DNA of 64,000 nucleotides from DAOULY01 sp034414595 (GTDB lineage: Bacteria; Chloroflexota; Dehalococcoidia; SZUA-161; JAUWZY01). Under the pieces are notes generated by a model. That model made no database searches. It was not told the origin of the DNA and saw only the letters and a list, made by a program, of their open reading frames with translations. Each line of letters opens with the position of its first letter. Position 1 is the first letter of the stretch. The position numbers were made by a program, and so were the translations under genes. The DNA is taken from assembly GCA_034414595.1 (NCBI GenBank), contig DAOULY010000002.1, positions 124,001 to 188,000 on the forward strand, read 5' to 3'. Positions 16,757-25,649 of the stretch are shown here, in pieces.

Positions 16757-17902
16757 ATGGTGGAGATTGTAGCCCCCTTCAAAGATGGAGTAGATGCTAT
16801 AAAAGAGGCTGGTGGAGCAGCCTTCAAATTATGCTATCAATGCGGATTATGTGATACTGTTTGTCCGTGGAACAGGGTTAGAAACTTCAGTATGCGCAAT
16901 ATAGTCCGTCAGGCTACGTTCGGCTTGCCTGAAATAGAAGGTGATGATATTTGGCGTTGTACTACCTGCGGAAACTGTGCCGAGCGGTGCCCCAGGGGAG
17001 TAGGAACGATGGACGTCAGCGTTTCATTCCGCAGGATTGCCTCGGAAGCATTGATTTCTCCTGCTCCAATCCATACCGTAAGCGCAAGCCTCGCTACCGA
17101 AGGCAACCCCTTGCGTGAACCACGAAGTACGAGGGCAGACTGGGCAGAAGGTCTGAATGTTAAAACGTTCACAGAGGGGACGGAAATTCTATATTTCCCC
17201 GGCTGCTACCTCTGCTATGACTCAAGATTTAAAAAGGTAGCTGCTGCCACAGTCAATATCCTTAACAGGGCGGGAGTAGATTTCGGGATACTGGGTACCG
17301 AAGAGAATTGCTGTGGAGAAAGCATCCGCAAGGCGGGCGATGAGGCTTTATTCAAACGCCTGGCTAGAGAAAACATCAAAACTTTTATCGATAACGGAGT
17401 GAAGAAAATCCTCGTTTCTTCTCCTCACTGCTACCACACCTTCAAAAACGAGTATCCCGAATTCAAGGTAGACTTCGAGGTGGTTCATATCTCCCAGTAT
17501 TTATTCCAGCTTATTAACGAGGGAAGGCTCGATCTCAGCAACGAGTTTGTGAAGAAAGTTGCTTACCATGACCCTTGTTACCTGGGCCGGCACAATGGCA
17601 TATACGACGAACCTCGTGAGGTCTTAAAGAAAGTACAAGGTTTGGAACTGGTGGAGTTGGCAGATTCACGAGAAGATAGTCTCTGCTGTGGAGGAGGCGG
17701 GGGAGGAATTTGGATGGATACCCCAAAGGGTGAAAGATTCTCCGACCTCAGATTGGAACAGGCTATTGACGCCGGGGCCGAGGTGCTGGTTACCTCGTGC
17801 CCATATTGCATTACCAATTTTGAGGATAGCAGGTTAGCCCTGGAGGATAGTGAAGCCATAGAGATAAAAGACATTACAGAGATCGTCCAGGAAGTGATTT
17901 AG
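16757..17902 (+). CDS. bamD: BamD-like heterodisulfide-reductase-type Fe-S protein
   Basis: 381 residues. Two classical [4Fe-4S] motifs (CYQCGLCDTVCP and CTTCGNCAERCP) in the first 85 residues are followed by two CCG domains (FPGCYLC...ENCCGE and HDPCYLG...LCCGGGG). This HdrD/GlpC layout can hold the non-cubane clusters of heterodisulfide reductase. In the Bam complex BamD links the BC module to the electron-bifurcating HdrA-like unit. It lies 33 bp after bamC and in the same order as in known bam operons. Confidence 0.85.
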   Translation: MVEIVAPFKDGVDAIKEAGGAAFKLCYQCGLCDTVCPWNRVRNFSMRNIVRQATFGLPEIEGDDIWRCTTCGNCAERCPRGVGTMDVSVSFRRIASEALISPAPIHTVSASLATEGNPLREPRSTRADWAEGLNVKTFTEGTEILYFPGCYLCYDSRFKKVAAATVNILNRAGVDFGILGTEENCCGESIRKAGDEALFKRLARENIKTFIDNGVKKILVSSPHCYHTFKNEYPEFKVDFEVVHISQYLFQLINEGRLDLSNEFVKKVAYHDPCYLGRHNGIYDEPREVLKKVQGLELVELADSREDSLCCGGGGGGIWMDTPKGERFSDLRLEQAIDAGAEVLVTSCPYCITNFEDSRLALEDSEAIEIKDITEIVQEVI

Positions 17903-17920
17903 GAGAGAAAGAAGCTAAAC

Positions 17921-18799
17921 ATGCAGGGAGCGATTGACGAACTGGCGATGGAGGGTACCGCACCGCAGATACCCTGCGATCGCTTCTCCGACGAGGGATG
18001 GGTCAGGGCCTCAGCCCACGTGCCTAGCGAGATGGAGCTGACAGTCTATGTAAATCAACAGGAACTGGTCACCATCCTGTGCACCCCGACCAAGCTGAAT
18101 TGCCTTGTTCTTGGATTCCTATATGCACAGGGAATCATCTCAGGCACCGGCGACGTGGCAAGCATGCGGGTGTGCGAGGAGGAATCGCTGGCCGACGTGA
18201 GGCTAAGCAACCCTGAATATGAATTGCCGACGCTGCGGACACTGACCTCTGGCTGTGGTGGCGGCGTAGCTTTCACAACTCAGGGACAGAGGGTTGATTC
18301 TGGTCTTGTTGTCACACCAACCGAAGTGCTATCTCTGATGAAGCAGTTGCAGAACCACATGGAGCTGTATCAGCTTTGTGGTGGGGTGCATGCCTCAGCT
18401 CTATCCGATACTAAGAACCTGATAGTAGTGGCTGAGGATATCGGACGGCATAACACCTTGGACAAAATCCAGGGCGAATGTCTATTGAGGAGACTATCTA
18501 TTAGGGATGGACTGCTACTGAGCACTGGTCGCGTTTCGTCCGAGATGTTGCTCAAGGCGGCAAAGATGCAGGTCCCGATTGTTGTTTCGCGGACCTCGCC
18601 GACGGAGCGCGCTATTTCGCTTGCTCGTGATCTGGGCATTGCCCTAGTTGGCTATGCGCGTGGCAGCCGCCTGTCGGTGTATTCCCACCCGGAGCGACTT
18701 GGCTGCTCAAATGAAGTACAGCTAACCCGTCTGAACTCGGACAGAGCCTTCATAGACTCAGGTATAGAGGGTGTGATTAAAGTGTGGCGGAAGCCTTGA
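17921..18799 (+). CDS. fdhD: FdhD sulfurtransferase
   Basis: 292 residues. FdhD-family protein with the sulfur-carrying loop TSGCGGG (Cys112), VVAEDIGRHNTLDKIQG and LLSTGRVSSEM conserved. It delivers sulfur to a Mo/W-bis-pyranopterin cofactor, classically of formate dehydrogenase. No formate dehydrogenase is present here, and the gene is embedded between bamD and bamE, so maturation of the W cofactor of BamB is the likely job (inference). Unlike the copy at 10630, it keeps its cysteine. It looks somewhat more G/C-rich than the flanking bam genes and may have been inserted later. Confidence 0.88.
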   Translation: MQGAIDELAMEGTAPQIPCDRFSDEGWVRASAHVPSEMELTVYVNQQELVTILCTPTKLNCLVLGFLYAQGIISGTGDVASMRVCEEESLADVRLSNPEYELPTLRTLTSGCGGGVAFTTQGQRVDSGLVVTPTEVLSLMKQLQNHMELYQLCGGVHASALSDTKNLIVVAEDIGRHNTLDKIQGECLLRRLSIRDGLLLSTGRVSSEMLLKAAKMQVPIVVSRTSPTERAISLARDLGIALVGYARGSRLSVYSHPERLGCSNEVQLTRLNSDRAFIDSGIEGVIKVWRKP

Positions 18800-18878
18800 T
18801 CTGTGGCCGGAGGGGCGGGTTCTCGATCGATGGTGCCCCCACTTAAGGGCACATAAAACCTGATAAGGATGGCAGAGA

Positions 18879-21800
18879 GTGGCAGAAGAACGCACTGAAG
18901 GACAATTAGCTAATAGTCCCGCAGAAAGAAATATCGGAGATGTTTTGGTTGTCGGTGGAGGGATAAGCGGTATTCAAGCCTCCCTTGATCTGGCCGATAC
19001 GGGTTTTAAGGTCTACCTGGTTGATAAATCGCCGGCTATTGGCGGCAAGATGGCCCAGCTTGACAAGACCTTCCCCACCAATGACTGCTCTATGTGCATT
19101 GAATCTCCCAAGTTTATCGAATGCAGCAGACATCCTAATATCGAGATCCTGACCTATACTGAGGTTGACAGGGTAGAAGGGGAAGCAGGAGACTTCAAAG
19201 TAACCCTGATTAAAAAACCCAGATACATCATAGAAGACAAATGCAGGGGTTGTACTACCTGTACCGAGTACTGCCCGGTCAAGGTCCTCGATGAATATAA
19301 TCAAGGCTTATCTTTTGCCAAAGCCAGCCATATATACTTCTCTCAAGCAGTCCCTCTTGTATCTTACATAGACCCCGAAAAATGTCTTTACCTTCAAGAC
19401 GAGAAATGTAACATTTGTGTAGGAGTCTGCCAGAATAAAGCTATCGATCTTCATCAAAAGGCAGAGAAGGTGGAGGTAGAGGTAGGGGCGATAATTCTGG
19501 CTCCAGGTTATGAAACATTTGATCCGAAGCTGAGGGGCGACTATGGCTACGGAAAGCTTCAGAACGTTGTAACTGGTCTTGAATTCGAGCGAATATTATG
19601 CGCCACCGGTCCCTACGAAGGTGAGCTAAGGCGCCCTTCCGACGGGAAACATCCGAAGAAGATGGCTTGGATTCAGTGCGTCGGTTCCAGACAGGTCATC
19701 CCCGGCGGAAATAGCTATTGTTCAGCTGTGTGCTGTACGTATACCCAGAAGCAGGTGATTTTGGCAAAAGACCATGACAGTGAGATGGAGGCTACTATAT
19801 TCCATAACGATGTTCGGTCATTTGGTAAGGACTTCGAGCGATTTTATCAGAGAGCAGAGATCCTTCCCAGGGTCCGATTTATAAGAAGCTATGTATCGTT
19901 AGGAAAAGAGATCCCGGAAAGTAAGAATGTAACCATAAAATACTCTACTAATGATGACGGAGTAAAGGAAGAGGAATTCGATCTGGTGGTATTATCCGTT
20001 GGATTGAACCCTCCTGATGATGTGGAAGAATTGGCTAATAAGTTCGGCATCGAACTCAATTCTCATGGATTCTGTAAAACCAATCCTGTTAACCCCATTG
20101 AGACATCTCGCCCAGGAATTTTCGTAAGCGGAGCTTTCCAGGGTCCTATGGATATCCCCGAGTCGGTTATGACAGCCAGCGGGGCGGATGCTTTTTGTAG
20201 CCAACTTCTTGCCTACCGGCGAGGGAAACTAGCCAGAGAAAGGGTATATCCATCTGAAAGGGATGTCTTAGGCGAGGAACCCAGGGTGGGGGTCTTTGTG
20301 TGTCACTGTGGAGCCAACATCGGAAGAGTAGTAGATGTTCCTTCTGTAGTTGAATATGCCTCTACCTTAGACAATGTTGTCCACGCTCAAGAAAACCTTT
20401 TTTCGTGTTCTACTGATACTGCCCGGCAGATAGCAGACACAATCCGAGAAAAGGGACTCAATCGCGTGGTTGTCGCCGCCTGTACACCCAGGACACATGA
20501 GCCGCTATTCCGGGACACGCTTCGTGAAGGGGGAATTAATCCATATTTCTTTGAAATGGCTAATATAAGAGAACACTGCTCATGGGTTCACTCTCGAGAA
20601 AAGGAAGAGGCCACCCAAAAGGCAAAGGACATAGTTCGGATGTCGGTAGCCCGAACTGCCCTTTTAGAGCCTTTACAGGAATTCGAGCTGCCGGTCGACA
20701 AAAGGGGTTTAGTGGTTGGAGGAGGCTTGGCTGGGATGATCAGTGCTCTGAGCTTAGCCAACCAGGGGTTTGAGGTTTACCTGGTGGAAAAGGATACAGA
20801 CTTGGGGGGAATGGCTCGAAGAATTCATCACACCTTGGAAGGGGTGGATGTTCAAGCATATTTGGGTAATATTATACGCAGAGTTTACCAGCACCCCTTA
20901 ATTCATGTATCTACTGGCGCTACCATCACAGAGGCTTCCGGTTATGTGGGAAATTTCATAACCAAAGTGAAGTCTGAAGGAAGGGTCAAGGAGATACACC
21001 ATGGAATAACCATCATCGCTACTGGCGCTGAAGAATATAGACCCACCGAATACCTTTACGGGGAAGATGATAGGGTACTTACTTTGCTGGAGCTGGAGGA
21101 GCAAATCGCCAAAGGGGAGGAAATGGTGATTAACTCCGGGAGCTTGGCGATGATCCAATGTGTAGGTTGCAGACAAGAAGATAAAAATTACTGCAGCCGG
21201 GTATGTTGCGATCAGGCTATAAAAAATGCCTTGAAACTGAAAGAGATAAATCCTGAGATGGATATCTACATTATCTATCGGGATATGAGAACTTATGGGT
21301 TTAAAGAGGATTATTACCGGGAAGCGGCGGACCGAGAGGTGAAGTTCATCCGCTATGAGCCGGATGATAAACCCCAGGTGGAAGCTGTTGAAGAGGGTGG
21401 TCAGCGTATTTTAAGGGTTACCGTTACCGATCCTATTCTAGGTAAGAAGATTGCTATAGATACCGATTTACTCGCTTTGGCTGCCGCCATTATTCCTTCA
21501 GCAACAAGTAATGAAATATCCCGATTATTCAAGGTACCTTTGAACCCGGATGGTTTCTTCCAAGAGGCCCATGTAAAATTGAGACCTGTTGACTTTGCTG
21601 CAGAGGGGGTTTTCCTGTGTGGAATGGCCCACTATCCCAAGCACATATCGGAAACGATTAGCCAGGCTTACGGAGCTGCCGGCAGGGCTGCAACTATTCT
21701 TACAAAGGATACAGTCATAGCCTCTGGTGCTATTTGCGAGGTAAAAGAGAATGAGTGTGTAGCGTGTGGGGTTTGTATTTCGGTTTGTAAGTATGGTGCT

Positions 21801-21998
21801 ATAGAGCTTGTTGATACACCACAAGGCAAAAAAGCCAGTGTTAATCCTATCCTCTGTAAGGGAGACGGCCTATGTAATTCGAAGTGTCCAACAGGGGCTA
21901 TTTCTCTAAAGCACTTTACAGATGAAGAGATCTTTGCTCAAATTGACGCGGCGGTTCCAGACCTTGCGAAGATCCCAGCCATTGTAGAAGCCCACTAA
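18879..21998 (+). CDS. bamE: BamE-like HdrA-type bifurcating flavoprotein (double HdrA)
   Basis: 1039 residues made of two HdrA-like halves. The first has an FAD fold (VVGGGISG near residue 24), [4Fe-4S] motif CRGCTTCTEYCP and a further Cys group (CNICVGVC). The second starts near residue 608 (VVGGGLAG) and ends in two ferredoxin motifs (CVACGVCISVC and CKGDGLCNSKCP). HdrA flavins split electron pairs between high- and low-potential acceptors. In Bam, BamE is thought to drive ring reduction by bifurcation. The start is GTG 18879; a nearby ATG (18869) is out of frame. Same strand and order as in bam operons. Confidence 0.87.
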   Translation: MAEERTEGQLANSPAERNIGDVLVVGGGISGIQASLDLADTGFKVYLVDKSPAIGGKMAQLDKTFPTNDCSMCIESPKFIECSRHPNIEILTYTEVDRVEGEAGDFKVTLIKKPRYIIEDKCRGCTTCTEYCPVKVLDEYNQGLSFAKASHIYFSQAVPLVSYIDPEKCLYLQDEKCNICVGVCQNKAIDLHQKAEKVEVEVGAIILAPGYETFDPKLRGDYGYGKLQNVVTGLEFERILCATGPYEGELRRPSDGKHPKKMAWIQCVGSRQVIPGGNSYCSAVCCTYTQKQVILAKDHDSEMEATIFHNDVRSFGKDFERFYQRAEILPRVRFIRSYVSLGKEIPESKNVTIKYSTNDDGVKEEEFDLVVLSVGLNPPDDVEELANKFGIELNSHGFCKTNPVNPIETSRPGIFVSGAFQGPMDIPESVMTASGADAFCSQLLAYRRGKLARERVYPSERDVLGEEPRVGVFVCHCGANIGRVVDVPSVVEYASTLDNVVHAQENLFSCSTDTARQIADTIREKGLNRVVVAACTPRTHEPLFRDTLREGGINPYFFEMANIREHCSWVHSREKEEATQKAKDIVRMSVARTALLEPLQEFELPVDKRGLVVGGGLAGMISALSLANQGFEVYLVEKDTDLGGMARRIHHTLEGVDVQAYLGNIIRRVYQHPLIHVSTGATITEASGYVGNFITKVKSEGRVKEIHHGITIIATGAEEYRPTEYLYGEDDRVLTLLELEEQIAKGEEMVINSGSLAMIQCVGCRQEDKNYCSRVCCDQAIKNALKLKEINPEMDIYIIYRDMRTYGFKEDYYREAADREVKFIRYEPDDKPQVEAVEEGGQRILRVTVTDPILGKKIAIDTDLLALAAAIIPSATSNEISRLFKVPLNPDGFFQEAHVKLRPVDFAAEGVFLCGMAHYPKHISETISQAYGAAGRAATILTKDTVIASGAICEVKENECVACGVCISVCKYGAIELVDTPQGKKASVNPILCKGDGLCNSKCPTGAISLKHFTDEEIFAQIDAAVPDLAKIPAIVEAH

Positions 21999-22038
21999 TG
22001 AACAAAACAGGGATTACTGCCTTAGGAGTAAGCTAAGA

Positions 22039-22806
22039 ATGGTTGTAAGGCACGGTTTTGAACCAAGGATATTAGGATTTTTATGCAATTGGTGTTGCTA
22101 CGCGGGAGCAGACCTTGCCGGAGTTTCCCGGTATCAATACCCCCCCAATATAAGGGTGATAAGGGTAATGTGTTCCGGCAGAGTCGACCCGGCATTTATA
22201 CTCCGGGCTTTCTCAAACGGAACAGACGGGGTGTTTATCGGTGGCTGCTGGCTCGGTGAATGCCATTATATTACTGAAGGAAATTACGATGCATTAAGCA
22301 TGATGCATCTATCTAAAAAGTTACTGGAACAGGTAGGGGTGAATCCCGAAAGGTTAAGGCTTGAATGGGTATCTGCCTCTGAAGGAATTCGTTTCGCCGA
22401 AGTTATTACCGACTTTACCAGGAAGTTGAAGGATTTAGGACCTCTTGGTACAGAAGCAGGAATAGATGAAAACGGATTAAAGTTAAACCTTGAAGCAGCG
22501 AAAAATTTAATACCCTACATTAAGCTGGTGGAAAGGGAGAGGCTGAGAGTACGTTTTGAAACACAAGAAGAATATAACGAATTTTTCACCAGTGACGAGG
22601 TAGACAGGTTATTCCAAGAATTAGTTGCAGATAAATTGGCAATAAGCCGAATTATGTTACTACTCCGAGAAAGACCCCTTTCAACTGGAGAAATTTCTGA
22701 TATTTTGGGCTTAAACCCGTATGAAGTATCAAGACACCTTAATAGTACAATAAGGCAGGGTTTAGTCAGGTTCGATGAAAGCCAGAAGCGCTTTGCTCCT
22801 GCTTGA
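22039..22806 (+). CDS. bamF: BamF-like MvhD-type electron-transfer subunit with winged-helix tail
   Basis: 255 residues. The MvhD region carries CNWCCYAGAD, VMCSGRVDP and GCWLGECHYITEGNYDA, the [2Fe-2S]-type set that connects HdrA to its electron donor. In Geobacter BamF a selenocysteine has been reported; here only Cys codons are used. The C-terminal 65 residues (about 190-255) look like a winged-helix (ISRIMLLLRERPLSTGEISD), an addition that could bind DNA or mediate assembly. ATG 22039 follows AGGAG. The next gene begins at or just after this stop. Confidence 0.8.
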   Translation: MVVRHGFEPRILGFLCNWCCYAGADLAGVSRYQYPPNIRVIRVMCSGRVDPAFILRAFSNGTDGVFIGGCWLGECHYITEGNYDALSMMHLSKKLLEQVGVNPERLRLEWVSASEGIRFAEVITDFTRKLKDLGPLGTEAGIDENGLKLNLEAAKNLIPYIKLVERERLRVRFETQEEYNEFFTSDEVDRLFQELVADKLAISRIMLLLRERPLSTGEISDILGLNPYEVSRHLNSTIRQGLVRFDESQKRFAPA

Positions 22807-22862
22807 GCCGAAAGAGCGTACGACAGGATCAGGGTAAAGAAAGAAAAGTTAGGACAGCAGCT

Positions 22863-23315
22863 ATGGATGACGGTAAAATCGATCAGATAATAGATAAATA
22901 TGAGGGTAAAGCTAGTTCACTGATTCAAGTATTACTGGAGATTCAGAAAGAAAATCACTGGCTTTCTAAAGAAATATTGGAAAAGGTCGGCAAGAAATTA
23001 GAAGTGCCTTTAAGTAAGGTGCTGCATACAGCTACCTTTTATAAAGCCTTTAGTATAATCCCTGAAGGACGTCATAAAATTCACATATGTAATGGCACCT
23101 CCTGTCATGTTCACGGTTCGTCGCGCGTCCTCGGCACAGTCCAAGACCTGATTGGAATTAGACCCGGCGAAACAGACCCGGATTTAAAGTTCAGCCTGGA
23201 GGCTGTTACCTGCCTCGGTCGCTGTGCTTCAGGACCGGTGATGGTGATCGATGGGAGGTATCACGGCAGGATGGACCCAACCAAGGCAGAAGATACGTTG
23301 AAAAACTGTGATTAA
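22863..23315 (+). CDS. bamG: BamG-like NuoE-type [2Fe-2S] subunit
   Basis: 150 residues of the NuoE/HoxE thioredoxin-fold ferredoxin family with ligands CNGTSC and CLGRC. It works with the NuoF-like protein next door to collect or deliver NAD(H) electrons. ATG 22863 is chosen because the domain starts there. A TTG at 22803 overlapping the previous stop would add 20 basic residues and cannot be excluded. Confidence 0.85.
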   Translation: MDDGKIDQIIDKYEGKASSLIQVLLEIQKENHWLSKEILEKVGKKLEVPLSKVLHTATFYKAFSIIPEGRHKIHICNGTSCHVHGSSRVLGTVQDLIGIRPGETDPDLKFSLEAVTCLGRCASGPVMVIDGRYHGRMDPTKAEDTLKNCD

Positions 23316-23324
23316 GGGAAGATT

Positions 23325-25019
23325 ATGCCAAAGATAAATTCGCCTGCTGAATTAGAAGAACTCAGGAAGGGCATCCTGTCAAAAAGAGATGCCGATAAGC
23401 CCTGCATTGCGATATGTGGTGGAACTGGCTGTCATTCTCTGGATAACCAGAGGATTATCAGTGCCTTTAAAGAAGAAATTGGCAAACAAGCTTTAGAGGC
23501 TAAGGTTGATGTTAGAGAAACCGGTTGCCCCGGCTTTTGTGAAAAAGGACCTATCGTCGTTATCTATCCTGAAGAAATCTGCTATATAGAGGTAACGCCG
23601 GAGGACGTCCCGGAAATCGTCGCTCAGACTGTGATTGATAAGAAAGTAATTGAGCGCCTGGTTTATACCGACCCGGATAGCGACGAAAAAGCAGTACATG
23701 AGTATGAAATACCTTTTTACAAGAGCCAGATGCGGCTCCTCACCAGCAATAACATTAAGATTAATCCTAAGAGTATCGATGATTATCTGGCGATAGGTGG
23801 CTATTCCGCTTTAGCCAAAGTCCTGCTTACCATGTCACCGGAGCAGGTAATCACACAAATCAAGGAATCTGGCTTGCGGGGGCGAAGTGGTGGTGGCTTC
23901 CCTGCCGGTAGAAAATGGGAAGCTGGCCGAGAAGCTGAGGCTGACACCAAGTATATTATCTGTAACTGTCATGAGGGTGATCCTGGTGCATTTGTCGATA
24001 GAAGGATGATGGAAGGGAATCCTCATAGTATTTTAGAGGGGATGATAATAGGTGCCTATGCTATCGGGGCTAATGAAGGCTATATCTTTGTTGGGGATGA
24101 ATTTCCGCTGACGGTAGAAAACACCGGGATAGCTATCAAGCAAGCCGAGGAGTACGGACTTCTGGGTAAAAATATCTTGGGTTCCGGTTTAGACCTCACT
24201 ATTACGATAAATATAGATGGTGGAGGCTATGTCTGTGGCGAGTCGACAGCGTTGATGGCTTCAATGGAGGGTAGAGTAGGTGAACCTAGAACGAAGTATG
24301 ACCACGCTACAGAGAGGGGGTTGTGGGCTAAACCGACAGTCCTGAACAACTTACAGACGTGGGCTAATGTACCACTTATAATTAACCAGGGTTCTGATAG
24401 TTATAGCAACATAGGCACCGATAGTAGCAAGGGAACCAGGGTTTTCTCTCTGGTAGGTAAGATTAAAAATAGCGGACTGGTTGAGGTTCCAATGGGGATG
24501 ACCTTGAGAGAGATTATCTTTGATATTGGTGGTGGCATCCGGGAAAATAAAAAGTTCAAAGCAGTCCAAGTCGGCGGACCATTGGGTGGATTCGCCCCGG
24601 AGAGTCTACTTGACTTGCCGGTAGATTTTGATGAGCTGACCAAGGCTGGCTTATCGATGGGTCCGAGCTTGATTGTCCTTGATGAGAATGCGTGTATGGT
24701 GGATATGGTCAAGTATTTTCTTAACTTCCTTGCCGATGAATCCTGTGGTAAGTGCACCCCTTGCCGCGATGGTCTCAGGCAGATGCTTAAGATTTTGACC
24801 AATATTAGTGAAGGAAAGGGAAGAGAGGGCGACATCGAACTCTTGGAAGTACTATCTGAAGTACAGAAAGAGGCAGCGTTATGTGCTTTGGGGCAAGGCG
24901 CCTCCGGCCCAATGCTTAGTGCCATTTATCATTTCCGTGATGAGTTTGAAGCTCACATTAAGGAGAAGCGCTGCCCCGCGCTCGTCTGTGAGGCATTATC
25001 TACTCCAATACACAAGTGA
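23325..25019 (+). CDS. bamH: BamH-like NuoF-type NADH:FMN subunit
   Basis: 564 residues. An N-terminal [2Fe-2S] thioredoxin-like domain (CGGTGC...CPGFCEKGP, residues about 30-75) precedes the NuoF core with the FMN/NADH loop (GRSGGGFPAGRKWE) and the C-terminal [4Fe-4S] motif (ESCGKCTPCRDG). It oxidises NADH or reduces NAD+ as part of the Bam electron-transfer module. Nine bp separate it from bamG and the next gene begins within 15 bp of its stop. The same architecture occurs in NAD-dependent hydrogenases, but no hydrogenase catalytic subunit is encoded here. Confidence 0.88.
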   Translation: MPKINSPAELEELRKGILSKRDADKPCIAICGGTGCHSLDNQRIISAFKEEIGKQALEAKVDVRETGCPGFCEKGPIVVIYPEEICYIEVTPEDVPEIVAQTVIDKKVIERLVYTDPDSDEKAVHEYEIPFYKSQMRLLTSNNIKINPKSIDDYLAIGGYSALAKVLLTMSPEQVITQIKESGLRGRSGGGFPAGRKWEAGREAEADTKYIICNCHEGDPGAFVDRRMMEGNPHSILEGMIIGAYAIGANEGYIFVGDEFPLTVENTGIAIKQAEEYGLLGKNILGSGLDLTITINIDGGGYVCGESTALMASMEGRVGEPRTKYDHATERGLWAKPTVLNNLQTWANVPLIINQGSDSYSNIGTDSSKGTRVFSLVGKIKNSGLVEVPMGMTLREIIFDIGGGIRENKKFKAVQVGGPLGGFAPESLLDLPVDFDELTKAGLSMGPSLIVLDENACMVDMVKYFLNFLADESCGKCTPCRDGLRQMLKILTNISEGKGREGDIELLEVLSEVQKEAALCALGQGASGPMLSAIYHFRDEFEAHIKEKRCPALVCEALSTPIHK

Positions 25020-25030
25020 GGCAAATAAAA

Positions 25031-25630
25031 ATGAGCTTGGTTACTTTATCTATCGATAACAAAGAGGTTAAAGCTGAGGAAGGAATGACCGTTCTTGAAG
25101 CGGCGCGTAGTGCTGGGATAGACATCCCAACCCTTTGCTACCATGAAAAGTTGAAACCCTATACTGCCTGCAGAATTTGCATGGTGGAAATAGAAGCTAA
25201 GGGTAGAATAAATCTTGACACTGCCTGCTCTCGCCCCGTAGAAGAGAATTTGGTGGTGAGAACCAGGTCTGAGAAGGTAGATAGAATTCGCAAAACGATT
25301 CTGGAGCTGATGCTGTCTCATGCGCCGGATTCCCCAACATTGCAGAATTTGGCTCAAGAGTATGGAGCAGAAGCCCGTTTTGAAAAAGAGCCCTCATTTT
25401 GCATTCTGTGCGGTCTGTGTGTAAGATACTGCGCTGAAGTAAAACAGAAGAACGCTATTGGATTTGTTGAAAGAGGACTAAGACGAGAGATTAATTTCAT
25501 TCCGGAGATAGCCTCTAAGGAGTGCTGGAATTGCAAAGAATGTTTTTCACTTTGCCCTACGGAGGCACTACAAGCAAGTTACCTTTTAACCGAAGCGCTG
25601 ATTTCATCCCCAACTCCTCTCGAATCCTAG
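25031..25630 (+). CDS. bamI: BamI-like NuoG N-terminal-type ferredoxin
   Basis: 199 residues. [2Fe-2S] domain (LCYHEKLKPYTACRICMVE, then TACSRPV), a degenerate His-Cys region without Cys (HAPDSPTLQN), and two [4Fe-4S] motifs (CILCGLCVRYC and CWNCKECFSLCP). It corresponds to the short NuoG-like subunit of the Bam complex and stops where NuoG would continue into its pterin domain. ATG 25031 is preferred over GTG 25016, which overlaps the bamH end. It converges on the paaX-type gene 19 bp downstream. Confidence 0.82.
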   Translation: MSLVTLSIDNKEVKAEEGMTVLEAARSAGIDIPTLCYHEKLKPYTACRICMVEIEAKGRINLDTACSRPVEENLVVRTRSEKVDRIRKTILELMLSHAPDSPTLQNLAQEYGAEARFEKEPSFCILCGLCVRYCAEVKQKNAIGFVERGLRREINFIPEIASKECWNCKECFSLCPTEALQASYLLTEALISSPTPLES

Positions 25631-25649
25631 TCAGAGGAATTGGGAACGA

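Noticed and set aside
18879..25630. Respiratory complex I or NAD-dependent formate dehydrogenase/hydrogenase
   Set aside because: No membrane Nuo subunits and no hydrogenase or formate dehydrogenase catalytic subunit; the gene order matches Bam instead.
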